From positions 6,200,001-6,264,000 of the forward strand of contig NZ_JARZAE010000004.1 in the NCBI RefSeq assembly GCF_029892095.1: DNA of 64,000 bases, read 5' to 3'. Source of the stretch: Kitasatospora sp. MAP12-44 (GTDB lineage Bacteria; Actinomycetota; Actinomycetes; Streptomycetales; Streptomycetaceae). Both the position numbers and the translations under genes were made by a program. Positions within the stretch are counted from its first letter, which is position 1; each line of letters begins with the position of its first letter. The notes beneath the pieces are model-generated. The model was not told the DNA's origin and searched no databases. It saw nothing but the letters and a program-made list of their open reading frames with translations. This document shows positions 1 to 8,222 of this stretch, piece after piece.

Positions 1-120
1 TTGTATAGCCAACTCTGTCGTTTGGAACACCGTGCCGGGTGGCGGTGAGGCGCGGGTGTCGGGCAGGTGAAGCGTGCGGAAACACTTCGCCCGGCGGTCT
101 TGGTGTGCAGTCGTTGCCTC

Positions 121-138
121 AAGTTGTACAGACAACTT
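121..138. promoter_or_regulatory. Perfect inverted repeat, candidate GntR-type operator
   Basis: AAGTTGT (121-127) and ACAACTT (132-138) form a perfect 7-bp inverted repeat around ACAG, so the core reads TTGT-N4-ACAA, a layout common for GntR-family operators. An imperfect relative (TTGTATAGCCAACT) lies at 1-14, the window edge. The site ends 24 bp before the -10-like TAGCGT (163-168) of the transporter gene, so a bound protein could repress it. The cognate regulator is not visible and may lie to the left; that is inference. Confidence 0.5.
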
Positions 139-176
139 GGCCCATATTCGTTCGAATTCGTGTAGCGTCAGCGCTC

Positions 177-1019
177 GTGTCCAGCTCACTGCTCGCAACT
201 GTCCTCGCGCTGACCTCGGCCCTGATGCACGCCTCCTGGAACGCGGCGGTCAAGTCCGGCGCCGACCGCCTGACCGCCGTCGGGGTGGTCGACGCGACGG
301 CGCTGGTGATCTGCGCGGCCGCCGCACCGTTCGTCCTGCCGCCCTCCGGCGCCGCCTGGACCTTCATCGGCCTCTCGCTGGTGCTCAACACCGTCTTCCG
401 GCTCTGCCTGGTCCGGGCCTACCAGCTCGGCGACTTCGGCCAGATGTACCCGATCATCCGCGGCATCTCCCCACTGGCCGTCGCCGCGCTCTCCGTGCTG
501 GTGCTGCACCAGTCGCTGACCGCCTTGGCCTGGACGGGAGTTGTGGTGATCTCCGCGGGCATCAGCAGCCTGGTGCTGGCGGGCGGCCGGGCCGGCTTCC
601 GGCCGCTGCCCATCGCCTACGCGCTCGTCGCGGGCCTGTGCGTGGCCGGCTACACGGCCTCCGATGCCGCGGGCCTGCACACCGGCGCCGGGCTGCTGAG
701 CTACACCGTCTACCTGTTCCTGGTCGAGAGCGTCCCGATGCCACTGATCACGGCGGCCGTCCGACGCCGCCGCGTCCTGGACTACCTGCGCACCGACTGG
801 CGCACCGGCCTGCTCGGCGGCCTCGCCGCGCTGCTCTCCTACGTCCTGATGCTGGCCGCCCTCTCGCTGGGCGCCGTCGCCCGGGTCGAGGCGCTGCGCG
901 AGACCAGCATCATCCTGGCCGCCGGGATCGGGGCGCTCTTCTTCAAGGAGGCGATGGGCCGCCACCGGATCGTCTGCGCGGTGATCGTCACCGGCGGCAT
1001 CGTGCTGGTGAGCATGTAA
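177..1019 (+). CDS. EamA/DMT-superfamily transporter
   Basis: A 280-residue integral membrane protein with about ten hydrophobic segments arranged as two five-helix halves, as in EamA (drug/metabolite exporter) proteins. The first segment is followed by ALMHASWNAAVKSG, typical of the EamA N-terminus. The GTG at 177 is chosen because the membrane protein begins there and a -10-like TAGCGT (163-168) lies eight bases before it, which suggests a leaderless transcript; the open frame extends further upstream, but that part is hydrophilic and looks non-coding. The substrate is unknown. An inverted repeat at 121-138 may be an operator. The next gene starts 82 bp downstream with its own promoter. Confidence 0.85.
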   Translation: MSSSLLATVLALTSALMHASWNAAVKSGADRLTAVGVVDATALVICAAAAPFVLPPSGAAWTFIGLSLVLNTVFRLCLVRAYQLGDFGQMYPIIRGISPLAVAALSVLVLHQSLTALAWTGVVVISAGISSLVLAGGRAGFRPLPIAYALVAGLCVAGYTASDAAGLHTGAGLLSYTVYLFLVESVPMPLITAAVRRRRVLDYLRTDWRTGLLGGLAALLSYVLMLAALSLGAVARVEALRETSIILAAGIGALFFKEAMGRHRIVCAVIVTGGIVLVSM

Positions 1020-1101
1020 GCCGTGCCGCTGATCGTCGGCGTCGCTGGTCACCGTCGTACCCGGCTGACGACCGCCTGGCGCGGGTCGTAGAGTCGGGGC
1101 C

Positions 1102-2193
1102 ATGAGCGATGGCGCGGTGCTGCACATCAAGGGTCGGGTGCTGGTCGGCCCCGAGGACGTCCGGGACGAACTCTGGGTGGTGGACGGCCGGGTGGCGTAC
1201 GACCGGCCGGCCGGCGCGCGGGACGTCCGGACGGTCAGCGGCTGGGTGCTGCCCGGCCTGGTGGACGCGCACTGCCACGTCGGCCTGGACGCGCACGGCG
1301 CGGTGGACGAGGCGACCAGCGAGAAGCAGGCGCTCACCGACCGCGACACCGGCACGCTGCTGATCCGCGACGCCGGCTCGGCCGCCGACACCCGCTGGAT
1401 CGACGACCGCGAGGACCTGCCGCGGATCATCCGGGCCGGCCGCCACATCGCCCGCACCCGCCGCTACATCCGCAACTACGCGCACGAGATCGAGCCCGAG
1501 GTGCTGGCCGAGTACGTGGTCCAGGAGGCCCGGCGCGGCGACGGCTGGGTCAAGCTGGTCGGCGACTGGATCGACCGCGACCGGGGTGACCTGGCCGCCT
1601 GCTGGCCCGCCGACGCGCTGAAGGCCGCGATCGCCGCCGCCCACGCCGAGGGCGCGCGGGTCACCGCGCACTGCTTCGCCGCCGAGTCGCTGCCCGACCT
1701 GCTGGCCGCCGGGATCGACTGCGTCGAGCACGCCACCGGTCTGACCGAGGAGCTGATCCCGCAGTTCGCCGAGCGCGGCGTGGCGATCGTGCCGACCCTG
1801 GTGAACATCGCGACCTTCCCGGACCTGGCGGCCGGCGGCGAGTCCAAGTTCCCCGCCTGGTCGGCCCACATGCGACGGCTGCACGAGCGCCGCTACGACA
1901 CCGTGGGCGCCGCGTACCAGGCCGGCGTGCCGATCTTCGTCGGGACGGACGCGGGCGGCTCGCTCGCCCACGGCCTGGTCGCCCAGGAGGTCGCCGAACT
2001 CGTCAAGGCCGGCCTGCCGCCCACCGCCGCACTCTCGGCGGCCAGTTGGTCCGCTCGCCAGTGGCTGGGCCGGGACGGCCTGACCGAGGGCGCGTCAGCC
2101 GACCTGGTGGTCTACGCCGAGGACCCGCGCGCCGACGTCCGCGTCCTGGCGGACCCGCGGCTGGTGGTCCTCCGCGGCCGCCCGACCGGCTGA
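1102..2193 (+). CDS. Metal-dependent amidohydrolase family protein
   Basis: A 363-residue cytoplasmic protein of the amidohydrolase superfamily (imidazolonepropionase/prolidase-like branch). The metal-binding HxH motif lies at H57 and H59 (DAHCHVGLD), a second His is in VTAHCF, a third in CVEHATG, and the catalytic Asp is about D283 in FVGTDAGG. The C-terminus carries the usual beta-sandwich end (ADLVVYAEDP). The substrate cannot be told from sequence. Start: ATG 1102 has a -10-like TAGAGT at 1089-1094 seven bases upstream and CTGACG eighteen bases before that, so transcription is probably leaderless. It is an isolated gene between a transporter and ung. Confidence 0.88.
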   Translation: MSDGAVLHIKGRVLVGPEDVRDELWVVDGRVAYDRPAGARDVRTVSGWVLPGLVDAHCHVGLDAHGAVDEATSEKQALTDRDTGTLLIRDAGSAADTRWIDDREDLPRIIRAGRHIARTRRYIRNYAHEIEPEVLAEYVVQEARRGDGWVKLVGDWIDRDRGDLAACWPADALKAAIAAAHAEGARVTAHCFAAESLPDLLAAGIDCVEHATGLTEELIPQFAERGVAIVPTLVNIATFPDLAAGGESKFPAWSAHMRRLHERRYDTVGAAYQAGVPIFVGTDAGGSLAHGLVAQEVAELVKAGLPPTAALSAASWSARQWLGRDGLTEGASADLVVYAEDPRADVRVLADPRLVVLRGRPTG

Positions 2194-2229
2194 ACACCGG
2201 GTCCACACTGGGCCGATAGGGTGGTGGGC

Positions 2230-2907
2230 ATGGCACCGCGTCCGCTGCACGAGATTGTTGAACCCGGCTGGGCCAAGGCCCTTGAGCCGGTGGCCGGGCG
2301 GGTTGCCGCCATGGGTGACTTCCTGCGCGGTGAGCTTGCCGCCGGGAGGACGTACCTGCCGTCCGGGCCCAACGTGCTGCGGGCGTTCCAGCAGCCGTTC
2401 GACGACGTCCGGGTGCTGATCATGGGCCAGGACCCGTATCCGACGCCCGGACATGCGGTGGGGCTGAGCTTCTCGGTCGCCCCCGAGGTCCGGCCGATCC
2501 CGGGCAGCCTGATCAACATCTACCGCGAGTACGGTCAGGATCTCGGCTACCCGCCGCCCAGCAACGGGGACTTGACGCCGTGGACCGGGCAGGGCGTGCT
2601 GCTGCTCAACCGCGCGCTGACCACCGCGCCCGGCAAGCCCGCGGCGCACCGCGGCAAGGGCTGGGAGGAGGTCACCGAGCAGGCCATCCGCGCCCTGGTG
2701 GCCCGCGGGACCCCGCTGGTGGCGATCCTCTGGGGCCGCGACGCCCGCAACCTGCGTCCGCTGCTCGGCCAGGTGCCGGCGATCGAGTCGGCGCACCCGA
2801 GCCCGATGTCGGCCGACCGCGGGTTCTTCGGCTCCCGCCCGTTCAGCCGCGCCAACGATATGCTGGTCAAGCAGGGCAGCCAGCCAGTTGACTGGCGTCT
2901 GCCCTAG
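2230..2907 (+). CDS. ung: Uracil-DNA glycosylase, family 1
   Basis: Removes uracil from DNA in base excision repair. The 225-residue protein has the family 1 water-activating motif GQDPYPTPGHAVGLSF (catalytic D68) and the DNA-intercalation motif HPSPMSADRGFFGS (H189 onward), with normal length for the family. ATG 2230 is preferred over GTG 2221 or 2224 because the -10-like TAGGGT (2217-2222) lies seven bases before it. The last 456 bp (2452-2907) are repeated at 7565-8020 and the last 147 bp again at 14172-14318. Bases 2452-2786 match the second copy exactly, but 16 of the last 121 bases differ. The 3' end of this intact gene therefore seems to have been exchanged when the accessory DNA to the right arrived. 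Confidence 0.97.
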   Translation: MAPRPLHEIVEPGWAKALEPVAGRVAAMGDFLRGELAAGRTYLPSGPNVLRAFQQPFDDVRVLIMGQDPYPTPGHAVGLSFSVAPEVRPIPGSLINIYREYGQDLGYPPPSNGDLTPWTGQGVLLLNRALTTAPGKPAAHRGKGWEEVTEQAIRALVARGTPLVAILWGRDARNLRPLLGQVPAIESAHPSPMSADRGFFGSRPFSRANDMLVKQGSQPVDWRLP

Positions 2908-2994
2908 CGGCACGCCCACACCGATAGGGCGGGAACGACGGTCGGGGGAAACTCAGTTCAGGAGCGATGGCCAGCTGGTTCTGGATACGGGCAG

Positions 2995-3828
2995 TCACTC
3001 AAGTGGGTCCCATGCACCGTTGAAGAGGGCCAGCTCGAGCATGTCGGGTGCTGAGGTTGGCCACTCGGTGACAACCACTTCGAGCTGCTTCGACGCAGCG
3101 GCCATCCAGTCCAGGTAGACGTCGTATCGGTGAGCGGTCCACCCTCTGTCGGACCAAATCCAGGCCGCGAGCTCCGCGCTGGATGGCAGGCAGATGCTTT
3201 GCGCAACCTGGGTGGCGTGAGCGCGGAGCGTACGGGCCACGCGTTGGTCCAGGATCAGGGCTTCGGGACCAGCCGGTGCGCTCATCGTGAGGTTGAGGAA
3301 GTAGAGGTACTTGGTAAAGAACGCGGGTCCCAGTCCTTTCACAGCGCCAGCTCCGTCCAGGAAGCGGTACGCGGCGACGGCGCCCTTCTCCTGCAGGGTC
3401 TTTGCCGCCTCCTCAAGGGAGGTGGAGACTCGGGGTTGAGCGAGGATCTCCGTCAGCCGGTGAGGGCCGTATCCTGTCCGCCCTTGACCCCAGATGTAGG
3501 AGGCGGTCAAGGCCTCTGGCCAAGCACCACGCGTGGTGGCCTCCTGGACGGCTGAGACGACCTGGCTCCGGCTGACGGCCGCGGCGGCCTTACTCGTCCG
3601 GCTGCCAAACGAGGGCGGCCATGGGTCTACCTCTGTCCAATGTGCAGGCGCGTACTCGACTGTGTGGGCTCCGACGCCGACGGCGTAACGAGCCCGTGTC
3701 CCGGTCAGCCAGTCGTTCAGCGCCGCAACTGCCGTCACGGGAAGGAGTCTTCTGAGTATCTCCGCATCCAGTGCATCGGCCAGGTCCTGCCGCGTCAAAT
3801 GCCCTCCCTTGCCGCGAGCTTCCAGCAT
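2995..3828 (-). CDS. OGG-fold DNA glycosylase-like protein, probably 5'-frameshifted
   Basis: The 277 residues from ATG 3828 resemble the 8-oxoguanine DNA glycosylase (OGG)-fold proteins of actinobacteria: WGQGRTGYGP at 113-122, a helix-hairpin-helix-like GAVKGLGPAFFTKYLYF from about 161, and LILDQRVARTL at 191-201 with an Asp where HhH glycosylases keep the catalytic one. Base excision activity is inferred from fold only. The frame stays open up to ATG 4050, but that stretch reads as non-coding, while the frame of the upstream gene reads as protein there (see 3829-4007). A one-base deletion near 3834-3838 is likely. The gene follows the NLR gene on the same strand and is convergent with ung, 87 bp away. 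Confidence 0.6.
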   Translation of the reverse strand: MLEARGKGGHLTRQDLADALDAEILRRLLPVTAVAALNDWLTGTRARYAVGVGAHTVEYAPAHWTEVDPWPPSFGSRTSKAAAAVSRSQVVSAVQEATTRGAWPEALTASYIWGQGRTGYGPHRLTEILAQPRVSTSLEEAAKTLQEKGAVAAYRFLDGAGAVKGLGPAFFTKYLYFLNLTMSAPAGPEALILDQRVARTLRAHATQVAQSICLPSSAELAAWIWSDRGWTAHRYDVYLDWMAAASKQLEVVVTEWPTSAPDMLELALFNGAWDPLE

Positions 3829-4007
3829 CAGATCCAACCACGCCGCGCTACTGCATCTCGCAGAACCGTCAGCTCTGACTCCTGCCTCGTGCCGCCGCCC
3901 ACTGGTGGAACGGACGATCGCACCTTGACTATCCAGGCTGCGCGTTTCCCGCTGAAGATCCCCGCCGCGGCCAACTGGTCGGGGGTCGGTAGCGCTGACA
4001 GCCTGCT
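3829..4007 (-). other. Likely N-terminal part of the OGG-fold gene in a different frame
   Basis: Directly after the TAG stop of the NLR gene, its frame continues without a stop to about 3833 and reads like real protein (for example LSALPTPDQLAAAGIF and QESELTVLRDAVARRGW), whereas the overlapping frame of the OGG-like gene is Arg/Ser-rich and unlike protein. The two readings join if one T is restored in the GGTTGG at 3839-3834. No ATG is present; CTG, TTG or GTG would have to start it. It is either a sequencing error, a recent inactivating mutation, or a short coupled frame. The inference rests on protein-like composition only. Confidence 0.45.
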
Positions 4008-6656
4008 CTACGTTGGCTGCGGTTCGAGATCTAGGTCGATTCGCTTCCATTCTCGTGCTGCGACGGTGTAGGAGTGCAGCTCGCCCAGCTGGCGGACGGA
4101 TTCCTCCACTGCCCGGGCACGCAGTTCGATGCCCTGCTCGTTGTGCCCTGAGTCGCGGAGAGTGATGGCAAGGTTTACCTGGCTGGCGATGGCGTCTGGG
4201 TGGTTGGGGCTGTAACGCTGGCAAAGCCCCGCGTATGCTGCCCGCCCCAACTCAACGGCTCTGTCCAACTCCCCCTGCACAGCGTATGCGTTAGCCAAGT
4301 TGACAACGGCGCCAAGGGTAAAGGGGTGGTCGGAGCCAAGAGCCTGCCGCAGCTCGGCAACGGCGTGTTCGCCTTGCCGAGCTGCCTCACCAATCTCTCC
4401 GACCTTGCGTAGGTATATGCCGAGGTTGTTGGCGCAGGCCAGGGTGAACGGGTGGTTGCTGCCGAAGAGTTGCTGGTGGCCGACATAGAGCTGGCGGGCC
4501 AGGTCGCGGGCCGCGTCGTTGTCGCCGGCGGCGCTGTAGTCGGCGGCGAGGTTGACGGCGCAGGCCAGGGTGTCGGGGGCGTTCTCGCCGTACCGTTCCA
4601 GGTAGCGCTCGTAGGTCTCCTTGGTGAGACGGCGGCCCTCCGCCTGCCGGCCGGCCTTGCGCAGTGCCACGGCCAGCGCCGTGGCGTTGCGCAGGACCTC
4701 CGGCACGTCGATGTCGAGGGTCTCGGCGTAGGCCTCGTCGACTTCCTGGTGGATCGCCACCGACTGCTCGTAGTCGCCCTGTTCGCGCAGGTCGCGGGCG
4801 AGGTTGGACTTGCTGGAGAGGGTGTAGGGGTGCTTGGGGCCGAGCACCAGGGCGCGCCGGTCCAGGGTGTCCTGGTCGAGTTCCAGGGCGGCCGCGCTGT
4901 CGCCGACCAGCCGGTAGTCGATGGCCAGGTTGTTGGCGATCGACAGGGTGCGCGGGTTGTCCTCGCCGAACTGCTCGCGGAACCTCTCCAGGATCTCCTG
5001 GTCCAGTTCCAGCGCCTTGGCGAACTCGCCGAGCGCCCGGCGGGCGGCGCTCAGCGAGCTGGCGGTCATCAGGGTGGAGGGGTGCTGCTCGCCGAGCACC
5101 CGGCGCTGGCGCTCCAAGGTGTCCTCGTCCAGTTCCATGGCGGTGGCGTACTGGCCCTGGGAGCGGATCACGTTGGCGAGCTGGAAGCGCACCAGCAGGG
5201 TCTGCCGGTCGTCCTCGCCGAGCTTGGCGGTCCAGGCCTCGTCCAGCAGGTGGCCGGTGCGGCGAGCCTGGGGGTACTCGCTGCGCCTCCACAGGTACTG
5301 GACCCGGTCGATCATCAGCTGGCGGGTGCCTGGCTCTTCGCAGTCGTGTGCTCGGGACGGCGTCAGGTGGGGCCAGATCTCCTCGAAGGCGGGCCAGTTG
5401 GCCGGATCGTCGGTGCCCCCGATGTCCGGGCGGGCTCTGACGAGGATCCGGTGCACCTCGTGGGTGGCGTCATGCTGCTCCTCAGAAGTCATCTCCGAGC
5501 GGACGACGGCCTGTACCAGTCGGTGCACCTGGAAGCTGTTGCTGCTGCTGTCGACCTTCGCCAAGGCGTACCGGCCGATCGCCTGGATCGCAGTGCCTAG
5601 CATGATGTCGCCCTCAAAGCCTGGGTCGTACATCCGCAGGGCATGGCTCAACTGGCCGCCGTAGAAGAGCCTCATCGAGATCGGCTCGGGTGCGAAGAAC
5701 GCGCAGAGCTGCAGAAGCCGCGCCGCAGCCGGGGACTGCTCGCGCAGCCGCGCGATGGAAACGCGCCACGTGGCGCCGACCGAGGTCGGATAGTCCGCCG
5801 GCGCGCCCCCAGCAGCGAGGACCTTGGTGGTCTCACCGCGCAGGTGGTTGACATAGGTGATTGCCGGCATCCCGGTTGTGTCAAGCCAGGCGGAGGCTAC
5901 CGCGACAGCTAGGGGGAGGTCGCCAACGGCGTCGGCAACCTGGTCAGCGTCATTTCGGGACAGACCGCGGACCCGTCGGCACAGGTGCTCGATGCTCTCA
6001 GCCCGGTCGAACACGTCAACACTCAGCACATCGGCCAGAGCAGACCAGTTCTGGGTGCGGGAGCTGACCAGAATGTGGCCGGGGCCGTCCGGGAAGTGGC
6101 GTCGGACCGCGACAGGGTCGTCCGCGTTGTCGAAGATCAGCAGCCATCTCGCGGTCGGGACTCCCCGGCGGAGTGCGTCGCGAGCGGCTTCAGCCAATTG
6201 GTGAAGGTCATCGCTGACCTTGAGGTTCAGGCTCCTGGCAAGTTCGCCGAGCGACCGGACCGTCGTCTCCGGTTGCTCGGCGTCGATCCACCACACCAGG
6301 TCGTACTCCGACTTGTACCGGTGCGCGTACTCCAAGGCCAACTGCGTCTTGCCGACACCACCAAGTCCGTACAGCGTCTGCGGCAGTGCAAGCAGCGCAG
6401 TCGTGCCTTCAGCGAGCTTCGCGTGCAGGATCTCCAAGGTCCTGGTTCGGCCGGTGAACAGCGGGTTCCGTTGTGGCACTGACCAGTACTGAGGCCCAAG
6501 ACCAGTGGCTTGCGCCGTCTCAGGAGCGGACCGATTTTCGTTGGGCGGAAGAAGCAGGTCACCGTTGATGACCACACCGATGGAATGCGCCGCTACCCCC
6601 CGCTCGCCCTCGGCAACGATCCGCTCCCGCTCCGCTGAGCTGTCAGGTGCGCTCAC
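4008..6656 (-). CDS. NLR-like STAND ATPase with NB-ARC, TPRs and N-terminal amyloid-type motif
   Basis: An 882-residue protein. Residues 16-33 (EGERGVAAHSIGVVINGD) repeat almost exactly the C-terminal motif of the upstream gene product. An NB-ARC ATPase follows, with Walker A GLGGVGKT (97-104), Walker B LLIFDN (172-177) and SSR near 198-200, then a winged-helix part and about ten tetratricopeptide repeats from about 450 to the end. This is the layout of bacterial NLRs: a sensor (TPR), a switch (NB-ARC) and a short signalling motif that templates amyloid assembly of a partner effector. The GTG start overlaps the effector stop by four bases (GTGA, 6653-6656), so the two are coupled. The ligand sensed is unknown. 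Base composition is less GC-rich than in flanking genes, which suggests transfer. Confidence 0.85.
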   Translation of the reverse strand: MSAPDSSAERERIVAEGERGVAAHSIGVVINGDLLLPPNENRSAPETAQATGLGPQYWSVPQRNPLFTGRTRTLEILHAKLAEGTTALLALPQTLYGLGGVGKTQLALEYAHRYKSEYDLVWWIDAEQPETTVRSLGELARSLNLKVSDDLHQLAEAARDALRRGVPTARWLLIFDNADDPVAVRRHFPDGPGHILVSSRTQNWSALADVLSVDVFDRAESIEHLCRRVRGLSRNDADQVADAVGDLPLAVAVASAWLDTTGMPAITYVNHLRGETTKVLAAGGAPADYPTSVGATWRVSIARLREQSPAAARLLQLCAFFAPEPISMRLFYGGQLSHALRMYDPGFEGDIMLGTAIQAIGRYALAKVDSSSNSFQVHRLVQAVVRSEMTSEEQHDATHEVHRILVRARPDIGGTDDPANWPAFEEIWPHLTPSRAHDCEEPGTRQLMIDRVQYLWRRSEYPQARRTGHLLDEAWTAKLGEDDRQTLLVRFQLANVIRSQGQYATAMELDEDTLERQRRVLGEQHPSTLMTASSLSAARRALGEFAKALELDQEILERFREQFGEDNPRTLSIANNLAIDYRLVGDSAAALELDQDTLDRRALVLGPKHPYTLSSKSNLARDLREQGDYEQSVAIHQEVDEAYAETLDIDVPEVLRNATALAVALRKAGRQAEGRRLTKETYERYLERYGENAPDTLACAVNLAADYSAAGDNDAARDLARQLYVGHQQLFGSNHPFTLACANNLGIYLRKVGEIGEAARQGEHAVAELRQALGSDHPFTLGAVVNLANAYAVQGELDRAVELGRAAYAGLCQRYSPNHPDAIASQVNLAITLRDSGHNEQGIELRARAVEESVRQLGELHSYTVAAREWKRIDLDLEPQPT

Positions 6657-7069
6657 CGCTGGATTGAGTTGTTGTCACCATTGATCACGGTCCCAATCTG
6701 ATGGGCCGCTATGCCTCGCTCGCCGGTCGCCGTGACGGTGACCTGCGGAACGCTCGGCAGCATGGCAACGATCTCCGCGCGCAGACCGTCGTCCTCCCGC
6801 AGAGCACGCTCGATTTGAAGGCGCAGGTAGGCAGCGGCTTCGACGCTGCCCGGCTCGGCCTTGGCATCGCCGACGGCGACCGCCAGGGCCGCCTGGTCGG
6901 GACGCCCGCGGCGCCGCCATACCGCCTGCAGGATTCGCTGTCCAAGGTTCGCTGTCGCGTCCGCCGCCGCATCCTGGGCCCGCGTGAACACCGCAGTACC
7001 GTACGCACTGGCTGCCGCGCTCAGGTAGGGCCCTGCCTGCTCCGCCAGCTGCACCAACTCGGATGACAT
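6653..7069 (-). CDS. Small effector candidate with C-terminal amyloid signalling motif (Bell-like)
   Basis: A 138-residue protein. Residues 1-108 are Ala-rich and predicted helical, the type of helical domain ('Bell') reported next to bacterial NLRs as a membrane-acting effector. Residues 116-132 (GERGIAAHQIGTVINGD) match residues 17-33 of the NLR encoded next to it at 14 of 17 positions, followed by NNS, typical of short amyloid-forming motifs. ATG 7069 is chosen because AAGGAG lies just upstream; a GTG at 7087 is in frame but lies before that site. The proposed action is that the NLR oligomerises, its motif seeds this motif, and the helical domain is activated. The toxic role is inferred from family knowledge. 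Confidence 0.75.
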   Translation of the reverse strand: MSSELVQLAEQAGPYLSAAASAYGTAVFTRAQDAAADATANLGQRILQAVWRRRGRPDQAALAVAVGDAKAEPGSVEAAAYLRLQIERALREDDGLRAEIVAMLPSVPQVTVTATGERGIAAHQIGTVINGDNNSIQR

Positions 7070-7146
7070 GGCCGCTCCTTGATCCACGTGGTGAGCGTTC
7101 TACTAGCGTCAACATAGCCGAGAGATCTGATGCTCAGTCACTGAAG

Positions 7147-7529
7147 ATGCAGAACATCTCGATGGGGGAGACCGCATCCCTTGCTGGTCCCGGCGATCCA
7201 GGTCAAGGACGGCGACCCGCACTCGTTGTCGGTCGCCCCGCCCCGCCCCGGACATGGACCTTGGCCCGGCCCGCCTGCACGAACTGCTGTGCTCTGGACG
7301 CGGCGTCGTGCTCGACCCGGACGACTCCTGCGCTGAGGCCGCCACGCCCTGGCTGGACCGGGTGGGCCGCGTCGGCTGGTGGGCCTCCGCCGCGCCGATG
7401 CTCATCCGCCCGGACGGCTGCGTCTGCTGGGCCTCCGCCGCGCCGGAGGCCTTGCGACTCTCTCTCGCCCGCTGGTTCGGCGCCCCGAAGCCGACCGCCA
7501 CGCCAACTACCCGCTTAAGGGGGCGGTGA
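7147..7529 (+). pseudogene. Relic of an FAD-dependent aromatic monooxygenase, C-terminal end only
   Basis: The frame at 7254-7529 reads RLHELLCSGRGVVLD, then LIRPDGCVCWAS and LSLARWFGAP. That is the order of motifs at the C-terminus of class A flavoprotein hydroxylases (RLxxLLxxGRGVLLD, LVRPDGYVAWA, ALxRWFG). Just upstream a matching piece (ALVVGRPAP) is in another frame, so there is a frameshift near 7240. The FAD-binding domains are absent. It lies between the effector gene and the truncated ung copy and is degraded accessory DNA. Confidence 0.6.
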
Positions 7530-7564
7530 GCCAGAAGGCGCCGCTATCGGATCCGTTATCCGCG

Positions 7565-8020
7565 CATGCGGTGGGGCTGAGCTTCTCGGTCGCCCCCGAG
7601 GTCCGGCCGATCCCGGGCAGCCTGATCAACATCTACCGCGAGTACGGTCAGGATCTCGGCTACCCGCCGCCCAGCAACGGGGACTTGACGCCGTGGACCG
7701 GGCAGGGCGTGCTGCTGCTCAACCGCGCGCTGACCACCGCGCCCGGCAAGCCCGCGGCGCACCGCGGCAAGGGCTGGGAGGAGGTCACCGAGCAGGCCAT
7801 CCGCGCCCTGGTGGCCCGCGGGACCCCGCTGGTGGCGATCCTCTGGGGCCGCGACGCCCGCAACCTGCGTCCGCTGCTCGGCCAGGTGCCGGCGATCGAA
7901 TCGGCGCACCCGAGCCCGATGTCCGCCGATCGCGGCTTCTTCGGCTCCCGCCCGTTCAGCCGTGCCAACGACCTGCTGGTCAAGCAGGGCGCGCAGCCGG
8001 TGGATTGGCGTCTCCCGTAA
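7565..8020 (+). pseudogene. Truncated ung copy (3' two thirds)
   Basis: A 456-bp copy of ung from HAVGLSFSVAPEV to the stop codon, without the first 74 residues and without the catalytic GQDPYP motif, so it cannot be active. Bases 7565-7899 are identical to 2452-2786, with no gap, while the last 121 bp carry 16 differences from the intact gene. It remains in an open frame fused to unrelated sequence upstream. It is a direct repeat that marks the right end of the inserted NLR module. Confidence 0.93.
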
Positions 8021-8222
8021 CGCTGAACTTCGGGCCAGTGTCCAAGGTCCGTCCTCGCGCGCCCATGCGTCGCCGGCAACGGCGGAGTGCGGAGTGCGGA
8101 GTATGGAGCGGAGCGTTCAAGCGGCCGTGCCTGCCTGCTCCAGGAGTTGGGCGGTGGCCTCCCGCAGGCGGCGTTCCCGGTCGCGGTCCTGGGCGACGGG
8201 CTGTACTTCGGTCAGCTTCGCG

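Noticed and set aside
7379..8020. A 213-codon frame that could be an active second uracil-DNA glycosylase
   Set aside because: It lacks the catalytic GQDPYP motif and the first third of the enzyme; the fused upstream part is unrelated.
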